Shown here piece after piece: positions 1-5,749 of a stretch of DNA of 7,380 nt (position 1 is the stretch's first letter; every line of letters begins with the position of its first letter). The notes under the pieces are model-generated. The model was not told where the DNA came from. It saw nothing but the letters and a program-made list of their open reading frames with translations, and made no database searches. A program made the position numbers and the translations under genes. The DNA lies in assembly GCF_938018145.1 (NCBI RefSeq), contig NZ_CALIII010000417.1, positions 1 through 7,380 of the forward strand, in the 5' to 3' direction. The DNA comes from an uncultured Campylobacter sp. (GTDB lineage Bacteria; Campylobacterota; Campylobacteria; Campylobacterales; Campylobacteraceae).

Positions 1-47
1 AAATCGGATATATAAATTAGAAATTAATAACAAAAGAGATAAAAATA

Positions 48-74
48 GCCGGCAAGGACTAGCAAATTTCCGGC
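48..74 (-). terminator. Putative intrinsic terminator downstream of the SUFU gene
   Basis: On the minus strand GCCGG and CCGGC arms (plus-strand 70-74 and 48-52) enclose a 17-nt loop, and the transcript would run into TATTTTTAT (plus-strand A-run 41-45). It lies about 65 bases past the SUFU stop, in the right orientation. The stem is short (5 bp, all G/C), and a competing larger fold with 108-122 is possible, so the exact hairpin is uncertain. Confidence 0.45.
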
Positions 75-122
75 CACTACTTACTGCCAAGGCTAACTGC
101 CAAGGCTAAATTTGCCTTGCCG
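50..122. repeat. Long imperfect inverted repeat
   Basis: CGGCAAGG at 50-57 is the exact reverse complement of CCTTGCCG at 115-122, and GCAAATTT at 62-69 is the reverse complement of AAATTTGC at 108-115. The two blocks share one base at 115, so the arms pair over about 15 bp with a 4-5 nt bulge, enclosing the tandem repeat. This could act as a transcription end, mRNA 3' protection structure or a small dispersed repeat element. Its function is not shown by the sequence. Confidence 0.6.
83..108. repeat. Perfect 13-bp tandem repeat, two copies
   Basis: The unit ACTGCCAAGGCTA occurs at 83-95 and immediately again at 96-108 with no mismatch. The second copy also starts a hairpin: CAAGGC at 101-106 pairs with GCCTTG at 114-119 across a 7-nt loop. 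The repeat is in the non-coding 3' flank of the SUFU gene. Two copies are too few for a CRISPR or a classical satellite; a recent slippage duplication is the simplest explanation. Confidence 0.85.
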
Positions 123-139
123 ATCTGATTGCTATTAAA

Positions 140-831
140 TCAAACGTATTCTTTCGTACGATTTAAATCCGTGATTAGCAAAGGATTGTCCTTGCGCATC
201 ATGTTTATCAAACGCTCTACTCGTCCTACGCTCGGATCCTCGCGTAGCCAGCCTAGCTCGCGCTGCGTAATGGCGACCATCTGGAGAAACTCGACTATAC
301 CGTTTGGCGTATCTATGCCGCCTAGCACTGGATCGGGCGCGAAGGCGACGCCTACTAGTTTAGTATCGGTATTAAGGCGCAGAGGAGAATTGGTCGGTAT
401 AAAATGATAAGCCTCGAACCATTTTTTGCTGTTATAGACGTATTTGGCGAGATTTTGCATAAGAGATATCGCCCAAAAAGGCTCATGCGGGACTACTGAG
501 CCATCACCGGACTTTGAGTCCGGATCGTCCGCAAACGGAGCGACGCGCATACTAAACTCAAATCCCCAGCCGCTAAATTCATCCTGAGAGCTTTGGGGAT
601 CATAGTAAAGCTCGCTCATGCCAAAGCTCACGAGATGGTGGCGCGCCTTTGATGGAGTCCAAATATACTAACGCCTTCTAGATAATCCTCGCCGCCCAGG
701 CTCACATGTAGCCGCGACGGGTAGTGACGCTCGTTTGCGGGATCGTAGATATTTTCTAGCGCGCGTGCTATCGCGTCCCAGCCGGGCACATCGTCTTCGC
801 TAAATTTAGCCTCGTACTCTTGCGTCGTCAT
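140..831 (-). pseudogene. Suppressor-of-fused (SUFU) domain protein, broken by a frameshift
   Basis: Two adjacent minus-strand frames make up one SUFU-family protein. The N-terminal piece (ATG at 829-831) runs to a TGA at 628-630 and holds the family-like start with a GWDAI motif and GGEDYLEGVSIF. The C-terminal piece continues from about 660 to a TGA at 140-142 with VSFGMSELYYD, the GWGFEFSMR core and a GIDTPNG segment. Restoring one base in the AAA run at 661-663 (plus strand) reads SIFWTPSKARHHLVSFGMS and joins both into about 230 residues, a normal length for bacterial single-domain SUFU proteins. The second piece could start at GTG 629-631, overlapping the TGA, but it would lack the N-terminal part of the fold. 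Bacterial SUFU proteins are usually cytoplasmic, and the family is associated with immunity proteins of polymorphic toxins; no toxin is visible here. Either a real inactivating mutation or a sequencing error; I cannot tell which. Confidence 0.8.
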
Positions 832-857
832 TTTAGTAGATTGCGTTAAGCGCGGGT

Positions 858-867
858 ACTATATATA
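858..867 (-). promoter_or_regulatory. Candidate -10 region for the SUFU gene
   Basis: The minus strand reads TATATATAGT here, preceded by a T-rich stretch, about 27 bases before the ATG. Campylobacter sigma-70 promoters rely mainly on the -10 box and upstream T-rich DNA rather than a -35 hexamer, so this is plausible. No clear Shine-Dalgarno sequence precedes the ATG. The call is weak. Confidence 0.3.
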
Positions 868-900
868 AAATTTGCAAATTTAAGGGAATGGGGATAAATT

Positions 901-941
901 TAAAAAGCTAAAATTTACGCCCAAGATTTAGGCGTAAATTT
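901..941 (-). terminator. Intrinsic terminator of the tlpA-ftsY operon, overlapping the ftsY stop
   Basis: Perfect 11-bp arms: AAATTTACGCC on the minus strand (plus 931-941) pairs with GGCGTAAATTT (plus 911-921) across a 9-nt loop that contains the ftsY TAA. On the minus strand the hairpin is followed by TAGCTTTTTA. The upstream arm is coding sequence for the final residues of FtsY, so the terminator is built into the gene end. Confidence 0.7.
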
Positions 942-1797
942 CATCCACGATAGTATCTACGAAATCGTGCGGGTCAAATTTGACTAGATCGTTCATCGTC
1001 TCGCCGGTGCCGATGTAGAGTATCGGCAGCTCCAGCTCGCGCGCGACGCCAAAAAGCGCTCCGCCCTTTGGCGTGCCGTCAAGCTTGGTGATGATGACGC
1101 CGTCAAGGCTCACGATGTCGTTAAAGGCCTTTGCTTGAGCGAGGCCTGCGTTGCCCTGCGTGCCGTCGAGGATTAGGATCTTGCGGTGCGGCGCGCCTGC
1201 GTAGGCTTTGTCTGCGATGCGCACGATCTTGCTTAACTCGTTGGCTAAATTCGTTTGATTTTGCAGGCGACCTGCGGTATCTAGGATGACGTTGTCTAGG
1301 TTTTTAGCCACGGCCGAGCTTATCGCGTCAAAGGCGACCGCGGACGGATCGTGACCCTGCTGTGTGGCAACGATAGGCACGCCCGTTCGCTGCGCCCACT
1401 GACGTAGCTGCTCGATGGCTCCTGCTCTAAACGTATCGCAAGCGCCTAAAATAACGCTTTTGCCTTCATTTTTATATAAATTCGCAAGCTTTGCGATCGT
1501 GGTCGTTTTGCCAGCTCCGTTGACGCCCAAAATAAGCTCCACGAAAGGCTTTCCGCTTTTTGCCTCGCGCTCGTTTTCGTATATGAAATAGGTATTTAAA
1601 AGTCGCTTTAGGTCGTCTTTTTTTACTTCGTTTTGCGGCGGCAGGTAGTAGAGGACCTCCTCGACGATCTCGTAGGCGATGTCGGCTTCGAGCAGGATCT
1701 CTTCTAAAATTTCCTTTGAGATTTTTTTATCGGCAGGTTTTGACGAGCGGATCGCCGCAAGCGTCTTATCAAGCCCTTTTTTTAAAAAGCCAAACAT
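928..1797 (-). CDS. ftsY: FtsY, signal recognition particle receptor GTPase
   Basis: Docks the SRP-ribosome-nascent chain complex at the inner membrane. Its GTPase (NG) domain pairs with that of Ffh to hand the ribosome to the Sec translocon. Of 289 residues, 1-12 (MFGFLKKGLDKT) look like the amphipathic membrane-targeting segment, about 20-75 form the N helical bundle, and 86-289 the G domain. G1 is GVNGAGKT at 91-98, the DTFRAGA motif is at 121-127, G3 DTAGR at 173-177, G4 TKLDG at 237-241 and the closing GTGE at 263-266, so every nucleotide-binding motif is intact. The long acidic N-terminal A domain of E. coli FtsY is absent, as is usual in Campylobacter. The ATG overlaps the stop of the upstream thioredoxin gene (TAATG), implying translational coupling. 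In C. jejuni radA follows ftsY, from memory; here the next gene is the SUFU remnant. Confidence 0.97.
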   Translation of the reverse strand: MFGFLKKGLDKTLAAIRSSKPADKKISKEILEEILLEADIAYEIVEEVLYYLPPQNEVKKDDLKRLLNTYFIYENEREAKSGKPFVELILGVNGAGKTTTIAKLANLYKNEGKSVILGACDTFRAGAIEQLRQWAQRTGVPIVATQQGHDPSAVAFDAISSAVAKNLDNVILDTAGRLQNQTNLANELSKIVRIADKAYAGAPHRKILILDGTQGNAGLAQAKAFNDIVSLDGVIITKLDGTPKGGALFGVARELELPILYIGTGETMNDLVKFDPHDFVDTIVDEIYA

Positions 1798-2381
1798 TAG
1801 TTGATTACCTTATTTATATCGCTTTCTAGCATCTCTTCTGGCACGAGTCCGACGTAGTGCGTGGCGTATTCGCCATTTGGCTTATAAAGTACCATGTACG
1901 GGATGCCTACGACTCCGCCTAGAGCTTTTGCGAAGAGGAAGTTGTTTTCGCCGTAGCTAATGCCGAAATTTATTTTAAATTTCTTCATAAATGCGTCTAT
2001 CTCGTCTTTTGACTTGTCTTCCATTAGTACGCTTACGATTTTTAGCTTGCCTTTAAATTTATCGCTTAGGTTGTTTAGGTGCGGGATTTCTGCCTTGCAC
2101 GGCGGACACCAAGTGGCAAAAAAGTTAAACAAAATCGCCTCGTCGTTACCCTCGACTTTAAAGCCTTTGTCAAATTTTTGCAGCGTCATCTTGCTCTCGT
2201 CCATGAGAGTTAGCTCAAAAGGCGCTTCTATGCTTGCGCTTGCGCTTTGGCTTTGAGTCGGAGCAGGCATGGTTGTTGTCGGCGTTGCGTCGCTAGTTTT
2301 GTTCGCGTCGCTTTTATTTTCATTGTCGCAACCGCTTAAAAATAGCGCCAAAAATGGTATAATCAAAAGATTTATTTTCAT
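1797..2381 (-). CDS. TlpA/ResA-like thioredoxin-fold lipoprotein
   Basis: Extracytoplasmic thiol-disulfide protein, probably a reductase acting on periplasmic cysteines such as c-type cytochrome haem sites or other TlpA clients; the exact substrate is not readable. The 194 residues start with a lipoprotein signal (hydrophobic 4-15) and lipobox LSGC with the acylated Cys18. Residues 19-53 are a low-complexity Ser/Thr/Ala/Pro/Gln-rich tether. The thioredoxin-like domain spans about 54-194, with the redox motif WCPPC at 91-95 and the cis-proline in GIP at 159-161. Asp19 after the lipidated cysteine would favour inner-membrane retention by the E. coli +2 rule; whether the rule holds in Campylobacter is uncertain. 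AGGA at 2390-2393 (reverse strand) lies 8 bases before the ATG and supports this start. It is the first gene of a two-gene operon with ftsY, corresponding to C. jejuni Cj1207c. Confidence 0.9.
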   Translation of the reverse strand: MKINLLIIPFLALFLSGCDNENKSDANKTSDATPTTTMPAPTQSQSASASIEAPFELTLMDESKMTLQKFDKGFKVEGNDEAILFNFFATWCPPCKAEIPHLNNLSDKFKGKLKIVSVLMEDKSKDEIDAFMKKFKINFGISYGENNFLFAKALGGVVGIPYMVLYKPNGEYATHYVGLVPEEMLESDINKVIN

Positions 2382-2417
2382 TTAATAATTCCTGTCTAAG
2401 ATTGATTTTAGGCTTGA

Positions 2418-2423
2418 ATTATA
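2418..2423 (-). promoter_or_regulatory. -10 box (TATAAT) for the thioredoxin lipoprotein-ftsY operon
   Basis: A consensus TATAAT reads on the minus strand, directly preceded by TG and a T-rich stretch. The predicted start at about 2411 gives a roughly 30-base leader containing the AGGA ribosome-binding site at 2390-2393. There is no convincing -35, as is normal for the genus. Confidence 0.6.
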
Positions 2424-2425
2424 CA
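2420..2425 (+). promoter_or_regulatory. Candidate -10 box (TATACA) for the 5-FCL-rny operon
   Basis: TATACA on the plus strand overlaps the minus-strand TATAAT by four bases. A start about 7 bases downstream would fall at roughly 2431-2434, on or next to the ATG, predicting an almost leaderless message. No Shine-Dalgarno sequence lies before the ATG, consistent with this. The promoter could instead lie further left, inside the divergent gene. Confidence 0.4.
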
Positions 2426-2433
2426 TAAAATTT

Positions 2434-3072
2434 ATGAAACGAGCGTTAAATTTGATAAAAGAAGAGTTTAGGCGTGATGCGAAACGGATTTTAAAAAAAG
2501 AGGTTCAAATTTCGGCGCGGGCAAAACACTACAAGATGTTTAAGCCGCTTTTAAATTTGCTAACCGAGCTTAAAGCGAAACGGATTTTGATATTTAATCC
2601 GCTTTCTTATGAGCCAAATTTCTACATTTTGAGGCGCGAGCTAGCTAAAAATTATGAAATTTTCGTTCCGTTTATGCTTGGTATTAGTTTAGAAATGGTA
2701 AAATCCAGGCTACCGCTTGTATCTCGGACGAAATTTGGCGTAAAAGAGCCGCTAAGTACCAAGATATTTAAAAAGCGTATAGACGTAGCTATAGTTCCGA
2801 CTCTCGGGGTGGACGGAAATATGGCGCGAATAGGGCACGGTAAAGGTTTTTACGATAGATTTTTTGCAAATTTGCCTTACCGACCTACCTTGATATTCGT
2901 TGAAATTTTAGACAATTTTACTAATGAAATCATATCCGAAGATCACGATGTTACTTGTGATTTTTACCTGACCCCGAGCAAAATTTACGTAAAAAGAGGA
3001 ATCTATGATAGATATTTTAATCGGCTTAGGAGCAGGTGCGGCGGGCGTTGGCGCAGGCTATCTCATCGCTAA
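2434..3072 (+). CDS. 5-formyltetrahydrofolate cyclo-ligase (5-FCL / MTHFS)
   Basis: Cytoplasmic enzyme that uses ATP to convert 5-formyl-THF into 5,10-methenyl-THF, returning this storage/inhibitory folate to the one-carbon pool. The family signature is near the C-terminus: ARIGHGKGFYDRFF, whose GxGKGFYDR loop binds phosphate, preceded by VPTLGVDGNMA, and the conserved core ends at CDFYLTPSKIYV. N-terminal Lys/Arg-rich helices (KEEFRRDAKRIL) are also typical. Its 212 residues are slightly long for the family. The last ~22 (GIYDRYFNRL onward, Arg-rich) read through the start of rny in another frame and are probably not conserved. The ATG has no visible ribosome-binding site; a TTG at 2452 would give a shorter N-terminus, so the start is uncertain. 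Corresponds to C. jejuni Cj1208 and opens a five-gene plus-strand operon. Confidence 0.88.
   Translation: MKRALNLIKEEFRRDAKRILKKEVQISARAKHYKMFKPLLNLLTELKAKRILIFNPLSYEPNFYILRRELAKNYEIFVPFMLGISLEMVKSRLPLVSRTKFGVKEPLSTKIFKKRIDVAIVPTLGVDGNMARIGHGKGFYDRFFANLPYRPTLIFVEILDNFTNEIISEDHDVTCDFYLTPSKIYVKRGIYDRYFNRLRSRCGGRWRRLSHR
2995..3000 (+). promoter_or_regulatory. Ribosome-binding site of rny
   Basis: AGAGGA lies 4 bases before the ATG at 3005, inside the 3' end of the 5-FCL gene. It fixes the rny start, which gives a complete N-terminal membrane anchor. Confidence 0.75.
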
Positions 3073-4558
3073 AAAAATCAACGACGCAAACTACAATATA
3101 TTTTTAGAGCAGGCTAAAGCAAAGGCTAAAGCGATAGAATTTGAGGCCGAGCGCACGCTAAAAGACGCTAAAATCCAAGTCCAAGAGGCTGAATTTGAAG
3201 CCAAGAAAAAATACGACGACAAAACCGTAAAACTGCAAAAAGAATACACTCAAAAATTTGAAGAGATCGGTAAAAAAGAGCAAACTCTGCTAAACGAGCA
3301 AGAAATTTTAAACGAAAGCAGGGCTGAGCTAGAAAAATCCCGAAATGAAGCAAAAAGCGTCTACGAGGAGGGGCTTGGGCTAAAAGCAAGCTATCAAGCT
3401 AAGCTGCAAGAGGCGTTAAAAGTACTCGAACACGCCGCCGGCCTCACGCAAGAAGAGGCGCGCGAAGAGGTGCTAAAAAAAGTAGAGGAAAAAAGCCGCG
3501 CCGAGATCGCTCACATCGTGCGAAAACACGAGGAGGAGGCTAAACGCGAGGCTAAAAAGCGCGTGAACTACATCCTGGCGCAGGCTACGTCGCGATTTGC
3601 GGGGGAATTTGCCGCCGAACGTCTGATAAACGTCGTAGATATCAAAAACGACGAGCTAAAAGGCCGCATAATCGGCAAAGAAGGGCGCAATATCAAGACC
3701 CTGGAAATGGTGCTTGGCGTAGATATCATCATCGACGATATGCCTCACGCTATCACGTTAAGCAGCTTTAATCTCTACCGAAGAGCGATCGCGACGCGCG
3801 TGATAGAGCTTTTGGTGCAAGACGGCCGCATACAGCCGGCAAGGATAGAAGATCTGCACAAAAAAGTATGCGAAGAATTTGAAGCCTCGATCCTAGAGGA
3901 GGGCGAAAATATCGTCATCGACCTGGGCCTTAGCAAAATTCATCCCGAGATAATGAAGCTAATCGGCAAGCTAAAATTTAGAGCCAGCTACGGACAAAAC
4001 GCCCTAGCGCACAGCCTCGAGGTAGCCCATCTAGCAGGCATCATCGCGGCTGAAACGGGCGGAGACGAAAAGCTAGCTAAAAGAGCGGGCTTGCTACACG
4101 ATATCGGCAAGGCTTTGACGCACGAATTTGAGGGTAGCCACGTCGATCTGGGCGCTGAAATTTGCAAACGCTACAAAGAACATCCTGTCGTCATAAACGC
4201 CATCTACGCCCACCACGGACACGAGGAGGCTACTAGCGTAGAAAGCGCCGCCGTTTGCGCTGCGGACGCTCTAAGCGCGGCTCGCCCGGGAGCGCGTAGA
4301 GAGGTGCTTGAGAGCTTCCTAAAACGCGTCGAAGAGATAGAAAACATCGCAAAAAGTAAAGAAGGCATCAAGCAAGCATACGCGATAAACGCCGGTCGCG
4401 AGATCCGCGTCATCGCAAACGCCAAGCTCATAAACGACGACGAAGCGGTGCTCGTAGCTAAAGAGATCGCCGCAGAGATCGAGAGTAAGGTGCAGTATCC
4501 GGGCGAGATCAAAGTAAACGTGATTCGCGAAACTAGAGCTATAGAAATGGCGAAATAG
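3005..4558 (+). CDS. rny: Ribonuclease Y, membrane-anchored endoribonuclease
   Basis: Initiates mRNA decay and processing by endonucleolytic cleavage at the inner face of the membrane; a main degradosome nuclease in bacteria lacking RNase E. The 517 residues show the standard order: a Gly/Ala-rich N-terminal transmembrane helix (about 3-22), a long charged coiled coil (about 27-190, rich in Glu/Lys/Ala heptads), a KH RNA-binding domain with GRIIGKEGRNI at 220-230, and a metal-dependent HD domain. In the HD domain, AHSLEVAH covers 335-342 and the catalytic pair His365-Asp366 lies in LLHDIGKA, followed by the HHGHEEA motif and AARPGARRE. All signatures are intact, and the length matches C. jejuni Cj1209 as I recall it. 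The gene overlaps the 5-FCL gene by 68 bases and is followed 18 bases later by the SYLF gene, so it is probably co-transcribed with both. Confidence 0.97.
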   Translation: MIDILIGLGAGAAGVGAGYLIAKKINDANYNIFLEQAKAKAKAIEFEAERTLKDAKIQVQEAEFEAKKKYDDKTVKLQKEYTQKFEEIGKKEQTLLNEQEILNESRAELEKSRNEAKSVYEEGLGLKASYQAKLQEALKVLEHAAGLTQEEAREEVLKKVEEKSRAEIAHIVRKHEEEAKREAKKRVNYILAQATSRFAGEFAAERLINVVDIKNDELKGRIIGKEGRNIKTLEMVLGVDIIIDDMPHAITLSSFNLYRRAIATRVIELLVQDGRIQPARIEDLHKKVCEEFEASILEEGENIVIDLGLSKIHPEIMKLIGKLKFRASYGQNALAHSLEVAHLAGIIAAETGGDEKLAKRAGLLHDIGKALTHEFEGSHVDLGAEICKRYKEHPVVINAIYAHHGHEEATSVESAAVCAADALSAARPGARREVLESFLKRVEEIENIAKSKEGIKQAYAINAGREIRVIANAKLINDDEAVLVAKEIAAEIESKVQYPGEIKVNVIRETRAIEMAK

Positions 4559-4576
4559 GTCAAATTTAGGTAGAAA

Positions 4577-5167
4577 ATGAGAAAAATTTTACTAGCGATT
4601 TTTTGCGTTTTAGCGCTCGCGGCAAACGACGAGCTCGTGCTAAACGCGTCAAATTCTTTTACGACGACGATGCGTAAAAACGCGGACGCGCCGGTTAAGG
4701 CTTTGCTTCAAAACGCAAAAGCGGTCGTCGTTTTTCCGAGCATTACTAAAGTCGGCTTCGTGCTGGGCGGTATGCACGGCAAAGGCGTTATGCTCGTGGG
4801 AAACCCGTACGCGCCCAGCGAAATGATGGTCGTGGATATCAGCGGCGGCAGTATCGGGCTGCAGGTGGGTTACGAAAATAGCTCGCTCGTGCTTTTTATC
4901 CTAAAAGATAGCCTCGTAGCCGACATAAAAGACGCCAAAATCACGATAAACGCCGACGCATCGTTTGCATTTGCCGATACGGGCAAATTTTACGGTAGAG
5001 TGAGCGATTTTAGCTTTACGAGCGATATCTACGCATATACGGACAACGACGGGTTTTTCGCGGGGGCGAGCTTTGGCGGAGCGGTGCTAGCTAAAACTAA
5101 CGACGCGCCTCTAAGGATGGATAGCTATGGATATAACGCGCTAATGGGCGCTATCTCAAAATACTAA
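4577..5167 (+). CDS. Secreted SYLF (YSC84-type) lipid-binding domain protein
   Basis: A 196-residue protein with an N-terminal signal peptide (hydrophobic 4-15, likely signal peptidase I cleavage near ALA-AN) and one SYLF domain filling the rest. Family features visible are the helix ending in KAVVVFPSITKVGFVLGG (about 48-65), the HGKG turn, SGGSIGLQVGYENSSLVLFIL, a TINADASFAFAD strand, and a final AYTDNDGFFAGASFGGAVL block. Cys10 lies in the signal peptide without a proper lipobox, so it is probably soluble periplasmic or outer-membrane-associated rather than a lipoprotein. Eukaryotic SYLF domains bind phosphoinositides; the bacterial ligand is largely unknown. It starts 18 bases after rny, with a weak AGGTAG site before the ATG, and ends 9 bases before the DedA-like gene, suggesting joint expression. 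As I recall, C. jejuni lacks a gene at this position. Confidence 0.85.
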   Translation: MRKILLAIFCVLALAANDELVLNASNSFTTTMRKNADAPVKALLQNAKAVVVFPSITKVGFVLGGMHGKGVMLVGNPYAPSEMMVVDISGGSIGLQVGYENSSLVLFILKDSLVADIKDAKITINADASFAFADTGKFYGRVSDFSFTSDIYAYTDNDGFFAGASFGGAVLAKTNDAPLRMDSYGYNALMGAISKY

Positions 5168-5176
5168 AGGCCAAAT

Positions 5177-5749
5177 TTGCAAGAGATGCTAACCTCGCTA
5201 TCGACCTACGGGTACGTGATAGTGTTTTTATATTCGCTTGGAGGAGGCATGGTTGCTATCATCGCAGCCGGCGTGCTGGCTCATCTAGGCAAGATGGACA
5301 TAACCGTGAGTATCGTGCTGGCAGCCGCAGCCAACGCTATCGGCGATACGCTGCTTTTTTACGTCAGCAGGTATAACCGTGCGGCCGTGATGCCGTATCT
5401 GGCTAGACATAAACGCAAGCTTGCCTTCTCTCAAATTTTATTCAAGCAGCACGGAAATAAAATAATATTTTTCAAAAAATTTATCTACGGACTAAAGACT
5501 CTCATCCCGCTTGCTATCGGACTTACGAAGTATTCGTTTGCTAAATTTAGCGTCATAAACGTTGTTAGCGCGGTAGCTTGGGCGATTTTGCTCGGGCTTG
5601 GTAGCTTTTGGGCGGGCGAGGCGTTTGAGCGAGCGTGGGATTTTATGGGCGAAAACGGCTGGCTGATGCCGGTTGCGATGCTTTCGCTACTGACTCTCAT
5701 CTGGGTATATCTACAACAAGCAACAAAAAAGAAAGGAAGGTCGGAATGA
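5177..5749 (+). CDS. DedA-family (VTT/SNARE-associated type) inner-membrane protein
   Basis: Polytopic inner-membrane protein of about 190 residues. DedA proteins are linked to flippase-like recycling of lipid carriers (undecaprenyl phosphate, phosphatidylethanolamine) and to proton-motive-force homeostasis; the substrate here is not determined. Hydrophobic segments lie at about 11-37, 42-64, 94-117 (partly re-entrant), 121-147 and 161-180. Family marks are N53-x-x-G56-D57 followed by FYVSRYNR, KFIYGLKTLIPLAIGLTKY at 101-119, and the N128...W135...G147 pattern. The N-terminal acidic residue of classical DedA proteins is missing (GGGMVAIIAAG instead). The start is probably TTG at 5177, 7 bases after AAAGG at 5165-5169, giving MQEML; ATG at 5186 is the alternative, with a poorly spaced ribosome site. 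Corresponds to C. jejuni Cj1210. The stop overlaps the next ATG (ATGA). Confidence 0.85.
   Translation: MQEMLTSLSTYGYVIVFLYSLGGGMVAIIAAGVLAHLGKMDITVSIVLAAAANAIGDTLLFYVSRYNRAAVMPYLARHKRKLAFSQILFKQHGNKIIFFKKFIYGLKTLIPLAIGLTKYSFAKFSVINVVSAVAWAILLGLGSFWAGEAFERAWDFMGENGWLMPVAMLSLLTLIWVYLQQATKKKGRSE
5733..5740 (+). promoter_or_regulatory. Strong ribosome-binding site for the DUF945-like gene
   Basis: AAGGAAGG sits 5 bases before the ATG at 5746, within the last codons of the DedA gene. It is the strongest Shine-Dalgarno sequence in this operon and decides the start against the longer upstream open frame. Confidence 0.8.

Noticed and set aside
83..108. Tandem repeat as a possible CRISPR array
   Set aside because: Only two contiguous 13-bp copies with no spacers and no cas genes nearby.
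650..670. Programmed -1 frameshifting in the SUFU gene
   Set aside because: Slipping back one base at TTT would restore the frame, but the preceding bases do not form a tandem-slip heptamer and no stimulatory structure is evident; an indel explains it more simply.
2420..2431. TAAAAT at 2426-2431 as the plus-strand -10
   Set aside because: The predicted transcription start would fall inside the 5-FCL coding sequence.
4204..4563. Antisense open frame opposite the end of rny
   Set aside because: It mirrors the strongly conserved HD-domain coding sequence of rny, has a low-complexity Ser/Ala composition and no ribosome-binding site.
5635..5745. Longer start for the DUF945-like protein, 37 residues upstream
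   Set aside because: The extra segment lies wholly inside the DedA gene in another frame, lacks hydrophobic or family-like sequence, and would bury the clear membrane anchor that follows the ATG at 5746 with its strong ribosome-binding site.
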